The notes below the pieces were generated by a model that saw only the letters and a program-made list of their open reading frames with translations, was not told the origin of the DNA and did not search any database. A stretch of DNA of 64,000 nt. Origin: Eretmocerus hayati. Its lineage: Eukaryota > Arthropoda > Insecta > Hymenoptera > Aphelinidae. The stretch is taken from positions 86,752,282-86,816,281 of the forward strand of contig CM056741.1 of NCBI GenBank assembly GCA_029851415.1, written 5' to 3'. Of this stretch, positions 57,858-64,000 are shown one piece after another. Numbering within the stretch: the first letter of the stretch is position 1; every line of letters starts with the position of its first letter. The position numbers and the translations under genes were made by a program.

Positions 57858-59714
57858 TTCATGTGAGATTTTTTAGCACCAAATTCCGGAATTGAGAACC
57901 AGTTCAAAATGTAGCTCACTCATCACAGGGTGTTGTGGGATACTTTGCAAGTTGGTAGCATATCGAATTCTCGTGTGGGATTGAGTATCTCCAAACGAAT
58001 TTGAACTGAGCTGATCTCAATTTTTGCATGAATCGCAGCTTAAATAGCTCGGCACCTAATTCCGGGATCGAGAACCAGTTCAAAATGAAGCTCACTATTC
58101 ACAGAATGTGATGGAATGGTTTGCGAGTTAGCAGCACATTGGATTCTCATCTAGAATCCATCATTCCTAATCATATCTGGACTGTACTCGTGTGCATTTT
58201 CACATGAACCGCGTTTCAGATTTCTTGGCACATTCCGGAATCGAGGTCCATTTCAAAATGTATTCCACTCTTTACAGAATGGTGTGAAATAAGTTCCAAA
58301 TTGGCAGCATTTCGGAATCTCACCTAGGATCCTTCATTCCCAATCATATTTGGACTCTACTTGTGACAATTTTTGCATAAACCGCGTCTTACATCTATTG
58401 GCACCATATCCGGAATCGAGTTCCAGTTTAAAATATAGCTCACTCTTCACAGAATGTTATGGAATAGTTTCGAAGTTGGCAGCATCTCGGAATCTCGACT
58501 CGAATCCATTTTCAATCATATTTGAATCGGAGTCAAGTCAAATTTTGCATTGATCGCGTCTTAAATTTCTTGGCTTCAGTTTCCGGAATCGGAATCCGAT
58601 TCAAAATGTAGCTCATGCATCACAGGATTATATGAAATAGTTTCTAAGTGGGCAGCGTATCGAAATCCCATCTAGAATCCACCATTTTCAATCATATTTG
58701 GACTGTATTCGTGTCAAATTTCGCATGAATCGCACCTCAGATTTCTTGGCACCAGATTCCGAAATCGAGATCCGGTTCAAAATGAAGCTAACACATCCCA
58801 GAATTCCATAGAATAGTTTGCACGTTAGCAGCATATCGAATTCTCATGTAGGATCGAGTATCTTCGATCAAATTTCAACTGAGCTCATCTCAATTTTCGC
58901 ATGATATAGCGTGAGATTTTTTAGCACCGAATTCTGGAATCGAGATCCACTCCAAAATATAGCTCACTCATTGCAGGATGATATGGGATAGTTTCGAAGT
59001 TGGCAGCATATCGAGATCTCATCTAGAATCCATCATTCCCAATCATATCTGGACTGTGCTCGTGTGCATTTTCGCATAATCACGTCTCAGATATCTTGGC
59101 ACCAGATTCCGGAATCGAGATCCAGTTCGGAATGGAGCTCACACATCCCAGAATGCCATAGAATACTTTACAAATTGGCAGCATATCGAATTCTTAAGTA
59201 GGATTGAATATCTTCGATCGAATTTGAACTGAGGTCGTGTCAATTGTCGCATGACATGCATGTGAGATCTCCCGGCACCCAATTCCGGAATCGAAATCCA
59301 GCTCAAAATGTAGCTCACTCATCACAGTATGTTATGGAATGATTTCCGAGTTGGCAGCATATCGAAAGCTCATCTGGAATCCAGTTTTTTCAATCACATT
59401 TGTACTGTACTGGTGTCAATTTTAGCATGAACCACGTCTCAGATTTCTCGTCACCGAATTCCGGAATCGAGATCCAGTTCAAAATGTAGCTCACACATCA
59501 CAGGATGTTGTGGGATACTTCGCAAGTTGGTAGCATATCGAATTATCGTGTAGAGTTAAGTACCTCCGAACGAATTTGAGCCGAGCTCAACTCAATTTTG
59601 GCATGGATCGCGTCTCAAATTGCTTGGCACCTAATTCCGGAGTCGAGAACCAGTTCAAAATAAAGCTGACTATACAGAATGTTATGAAATGGTTTGCAAA
59701 ATGGCAGCATATAA

Positions 59715-59921
59715 GGCTATAGCGAAAAAACGGCCGCTAGGAGCGCTGGTGGTCCAACACGTGCGATTCTCTGTCCGTGCGCATTTGTGAGAGTTGCCGC
59801 ATACTCTCTCACACAGATACACACTAGCACGCACCGATGTTCACGGACAGCAAAATCCATGTGTTGCGGAGCTCAAATGACCATCAACGCCGGCCTGGTG
59901 GACGTTTTTTTCGCTATAGCC
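59715..59921. mobile_element. 207-bp MITE-like insertion
   Basis: Termini are GGCTATAGCGAAAAAACG and, on the other strand, GGCTATAGCGAAAAAAACG. The insertion interrupts a monomer between GCATAT and TTGGATTCTCAT. No clear target duplication. Confidence 0.65.
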
Positions 59922-62215
59922 TCATTGGATTCTCATTTGGAATCCACCATTTTCAATCATATATTTGGACTGTACTCGTGTCGAATCTTGCATGAATCGC
60001 GTCTCAGATTTCTTGGCACCTGATTCCAGAATCGGAATCCGATTTAAAATGTAACTCACTCATCACGGAATGTTATGAAGTAGTGTTTACGTTAGCAATA
60101 TATCGGAATCGCATCAAGAATCCACCATTTTCAATCATATTTGGACTGTACTCGTGTCGAATTTTGCATGAATCGGGTCTCAGATTTCTTGGCACCAGAT
60201 TCCGGAATCGAGATCCAGTTCAAAATGGAGCTCACACATCCCAGAATGTCATAGAATAGTTTGCAAGTTGGCAGCATATCGAATTCTCATGTAGGATAGA
60301 GTATCTTCGATCGAATTTGTACTAAGCTCATCTCAATTTTCGCATGATATACACGTGAAATTTTTTAGCATCGAATTCCGGAATCGAGATATATTTCAAA
60401 GTGTAGGTCACTCAGTACAGGATAATTTGGGATAGTTTCGAAGTTGGCAGCATATCGAGATCTCATCTAGAATCAATGATTCCCAATCATATCTGGACTG
60501 TACTCGTGTGCATTTTCGCATGAACCGCGTCTCAGATTTCTTGGCACATTCCAGAATTGAGAACCAGTTCAAAATGTATCTCATTCTTTACAGGATGATA
60601 TGAAATAGTTTCCAAGTTGGCAGCATATCGGAATCTCACCTAGGATCCTTCATTCCCAATCATACTTGAACTCTACTTGTGACAATTTTTGCATAAACCG
60701 CGTCTTAGATCTATTGGCACCATATCCGGAATCGAGTTCCGATTCAAAATGTAGCTCACACATCATAGGATAATATGAAATAGTTTCTGAGAGGGCGGCA
60801 TATCGAAATCTCATCTAGATTCTACCATTTTCAATCATATTTGAATCGGAGTCAAGTCAAATTTTGCATGAATCGCGTCTCAAATTTCTTGGCACCAGAT
60901 TCCAGAATCGAGATCCCATTTGAAATGGAGCTCACACATCCCAGAATGTCATAGAGTAGTTCACAAATTGGCAGCATATCCAATTCTTATGTAGGATTGA
61001 GTATCTTCGATCGAATTCGAACTGAGGTCATCTCAATTTTCACTTGATACGTATGTGAGATCTGTTAGCACCGAATTCCGGAACCGAAAATCAATTCAAA
61101 ATGTAGCTCACTCATCACAGTATCTTATGGAATGGTTTCCAAGTTGGCAGCATATCGAAATCTTATCTAGAATATAGCATTCTCAATCACATACGGACTG
61201 TACTCGTGTCAATTGTTGCATGAAGCGCGGCTCAGATTTCTCGTCACCGAATTCCGGAATCGAGATCCAGTTCCAAATGTAGCTCAATCATCACAGAATG
61301 TTATGAAGTAGTTTCCAAGTTGTTAGCATATCGAAATCTCATCTAGAATTCAGCATTTTCAATCACATTCGGACTGTACTCGAGTCAAATTTCGCAGGGA
61401 CCGAGTCTCAGATTTCTTGGCACCGGATTCCGAAATCGAGATCCAGTTCGAAATGTAGCTCACTCATCACACAATATCATGAAATCATCTTTTAGTTGGC
61501 AGCATTCGAAATCTCATCTAGAATCCACCATTTTCAATCATATTTGAATCGGAGTCGTGTCAAATTTTGTATAAATCGCGTCTCCAATTTCTTGTCACCG
61601 ATTCTGGAATCGAGATCCAATCCAAAATGTAGCTCACTCATCACAGAATGTTATGGAGTAGTTTCCAAATTGGCAGCATATCGAAATCGCATCTAGAATT
61701 CACCTCTTTCTCGATCATATTTGAATCGAGGTCGAGTCGAATTTTGCATTGAATGCATGTGCGATTCCCTGGCACCGATATCCAGGATCGAGATTCAGCT
61801 CAAAATGCGGCTTATTCATCCCAGGATTTCATGGAATAGTCTACAAGTTGGCAGCACATCGAATTCCCATTCAGAAATGAACATTTTTAATCATATTTGG
61901 ACTAAACTCGAGTCAATTTCCGCTTAAAATGGATCTCTGATTTCTTGGCACCGATCCCCAGAATCAAGATTCAGGTTGAGATGTAGCTCACTCATCCTAG
62001 AATGTTATGGAATAGTTTGCAAGTCGGCAGTATATCGAATTCTTATCTAGAATCAGGTTCTTTCAATCGAATTCCTACTGAACTCATGTCAATTCTCGCA
62101 TAAAATTGATCTAGAAATTTCGGGCACCAATTCCTTGCATCGGGGTTGGGCTCGGAGTTCTGCTCACCGTTCCCAGAATATGACTAAACTGTTTCCGACT
62201 CAGCAGCATATCAAA

Positions 62216-62874
62216 ATCCTACCTAGAAACCGTCACATGGCGATGTTAGCAATGCTCAAGGGACAGTTCGAGCTAATAGTAGATTTCAAAGCTGTCAGCA
62301 CCAATTCCTATACGTGGGATTGCGTATGAAATCTTGTTAGTCAAGGACGTCATACACCACAAGTATTCTCAACATGGCAGCAAACTATCCCAAAATCATG
62401 ATTTTGGTGGAATTCCTACAGTTTGGTACTCGATTATGACCAAAAGTCAGCCTCAGAAATCCCAGCACTTGTTCCCAGACCCAGGGTTGGGCTGAAACTC
62501 CGGGTATGCGCGTAATGAATGTCTGTCAAATGTTTCCCGGGTTTCAGTAGGACTTGTACCTCGGACACCCCAAGTTCATTTTTCGGTATAATCTGTATCC
62601 ATTTTTCTTCTTCATTCAACTCCTCCCCCCTTCCACCCTTTCGCATTTAAGTGGAAAACAGGTAGGTACATCTTCTAGCTTGGACGATTACGAAAAAAAT
62701 CCAATCTGTTCTATCTCGATAGCTCATGAATTCGAAAGAAGCGGATTATCCGGCAGAGTTGAGTCCCCACAAGCATTCTGCGACGCTCCAAGAGTCGCGT
62801 CTGAGAAGGCTTGGAGAGTTGGAGTGATTTACCCCATTCATGAATTTTTTACGATAGTTTTTCGAACTCCTGCC
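62216..62874 (-). repeat. right terminal unit of the palindrome
   Basis: Inverted partner of 40605-41270; it ends at TCCTGCC. Confidence 0.7.
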
Positions 62875-64000
62875 AGCATAATCTGAAGATTTGGCGATCA
62901 AGTTACACTTCGCTGATCATTCGAAATCAATCCCTTCATCTCACTCTTCGGACCCACAGGGTGCTGGCTCCAAGCTACGGCTGGGATTGATTTGAAAACA
63001 ATTACATTCCATTCACGTGTTCGACAGTTCCTCGATTTCGAGCGAACTGTGTTCCAACTTATCCGTGAACAAAAAATTTGACTCAAGTTCATTGAAGATT
63101 GGTGATTGGTAATGTCGATTAATTGATTTTAGAAAACTTCAGCATTCCATGAAAGATTCTGTACTCCGAAAGGAGGAAAACGAAAGGAATAATGTGCCGA
63201 TGCTTGATGGGCCCTCAATAGTCAGAGCTGCATTGAAGGGAGAAGAAAAAATCTCAGCCCGACCGAGATTTTAACCTGGATCGAAGAGTGCAAAATGGGA
63301 CGCGGCGCGCTAAATACTCAGCCATGACTACAACTATTGACAATGATGATCGAACTGCCATTCAACTTGTTGGCCCCAGTCGGGGCTCAAGATTATCGTG
63401 CGTCCAGCGATACTCGAAAATCAGCGTGAAAATTCCCCAGGTAATTTTACAATGCCCAGCAGAGATTCTCGGGGCCGTTGCTGAGCACCGTAAATCAACA
63501 GTGTTGAGCACTCCCAAAACTACAGGATTCTTGTAGATTTTCAGGGATATACACGTTGCGACTTGACGGATTCCTTCGGCTAAGCGCTGTAAAGTTACAA
63601 GACCATTGTAAAATTACAGGATTCTGTATTTTGTATGCGCACAGTATAGCTCTTCTAGTTTTGTGCATTGTTTTGCACCGTTCTCAGCGTGGGTTAGGTT
63701 AGGTCCTCGATTACAGGCGGCATGTAGAATTCTATTGGCCTTTTCACAGTGTACGAGCCCCCTTATTGATTGATAGATGTTTCTGCTATCAATTGGACCG
63801 GGACTCGTGTCAACATCGCATGAGAGCAAGGTTGTGTGAGAACGGTATCAAAGTCGGCCCGAGCCGTCGCCGCTGTCGGGGCCTGTACCGTGGCAACATA
63901 ATCGTTGAGCTCACGGAACGTGCGACGCGCCACCGAGCTCGCCACTCACCGCCAAGTGATTTTGATCTCCGAAATATGACTGTCTAGACCTACTAAAGCA
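62875..64000. other. no gene recognised
   Basis: No peroxiredoxin exon and no other conserved domain in either strand. GGGTTAGGTTAGG at about 63691-63703 is a short arthropod-telomere-like motif, common as an interstitial word. Confidence 0.4.

Larger units (their letters stand above)
56271..62215 (-). repeat. ~175-bp tandem array, right arm
   Basis: The same monomers in reverse orientation (TTTCTTGGCACCAGATTCCG, AAAATGTAGCTCACTCATCA, GGCAGCATATCGAA). It is interrupted by elements at 56976-57857 and 59715-59921. Confidence 0.8.
40605..62874. repeat. 22 kb palindrome with mirrored ~175-bp monomer arrays
   Basis: The left arm (40605 to about 56000, minus the BEL insertion) is answered in reverse complement by the right arm (about 56270 to 62874). 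The outer ~660 bp of each arm is not tandemly repeated and matches its partner closely (AATGGGGTAAATCACTCCAA, GCATTCTGCGACGCTCC, ACTTGGGGTGTCCGAGG). Inside, ~175-bp monomers carry GATATGCTGCCAACTTG, GTGAGCTACATTTTGAACTG and TCTGGTGCCAAGAAATCTGA. Monomer variants occur in the same order in both arms; for example, the third from the outside carries GATATCGGTGCCAGGG in both. A ~270-bp non-repeat centre separates them. It resembles Foldback-type elements with subrepeated inverted termini, or an inverted satellite duplication. Confidence 0.8.

Noticed and set aside
41271..62215. Many 60-90 residue ORFs with a shared SESRFMQNLTRxRFKYD-type peptide
   Set aside because: They are translations of the ~175-bp monomer in different frames and strands, broken at random, with no start-site or domain support.
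63246..63327. tRNA-like sequence on the minus strand (TGGCTGAGTATTTAG and a T run)
   Set aside because: The B box is poor and neither the T-stem nor the anticodon arm pairs.
63691..63703. TTAGG-type telomere motif (also near 45497)
   Set aside because: Only two to three units in an interstitial position; far too short for telomeric DNA.
1..64000. CRISPR arrays, prokaryotic operons or rRNA genes
   Set aside because: No short regularly spaced identical repeats with unique spacers, no ribosome binding sites and no rRNA-like sequence; all evidence is eukaryotic.

Overview
The window is eukaryotic, and the mobile-element families and one host exon point to an arthropod, most likely an insect. 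Evidence: spliced genes with GT-AG introns, Gypsy and BEL/Pao LTR retrotransposons, 5'-truncated LINEs with short tandem tails, TTAGG-like motifs, long satellite-like arrays, and a C-terminal 2-Cys peroxiredoxin exon of animal type. The species cannot be named from this sequence. Almost everything readable is mobile or repetitive DNA; the peroxiredoxin exon (40283-40427, minus) is the only host coding sequence I recognise.

Layout. 1-2543: 3' end of a Gypsy-like element (pol end, an extra ORF3, polypurine tract, LTR). 2544-6090: gene-poor DNA with two inverted-repeat modules and a tRNA-like sequence. 6098-11583: a DNA transposon with two genes, a DDE-type transposase-like ORF and a six-exon DUF4806-like gene, between ends made of iterated ATTTGATCAAAT. 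11584-18880: gene-poor DNA with a 1.2 kb hairpin, tRNA-like sequences, a direct repeat and a series of splice-bounded exons of unclear coding value. 19494-33618: a second Gypsy element. Its 5' LTR is split by two LINE insertions in a GA microsatellite, its gag and pol are decayed, its ORF3 is intact, and its 3' LTR is truncated. 33619-36120: remains of another LTR element and a ~320-bp tandem repeat. 36372-38740: a decayed LINE. 40605-62874: a ~22 kb palindrome whose arms are mirrored arrays of ~175-bp monomers. A BEL/Pao element (44795-54746) sits in its left arm with an exact 5-bp target duplication; that BEL copy itself carries a TA-flanked DNA element in its 5' LTR and a 1.9 kb Transib-like hairpin in its leader. 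Smaller palindromic elements sit in the right arm. 62875-64000 holds no recognisable gene.

The most unusual points are as follows. (1) Two diverged Gypsy-like elements both carry, in the env position, a coiled-coil ORF3 ending in the same CX2CX10CX5H pattern, each preceded by a splice-acceptor-like tract. (2) The 22 kb mirrored satellite palindrome abuts the peroxiredoxin exon. (3) A dense array of GGTC-N3/4-GACC dyads starts at the end of ORF3 of the second Gypsy element. (4) Two LINEs inserted in the same GA tract, with the other LTR acting as an empty-site control. (5) A long-arm hairpin is flanked by CGGCG duplications.
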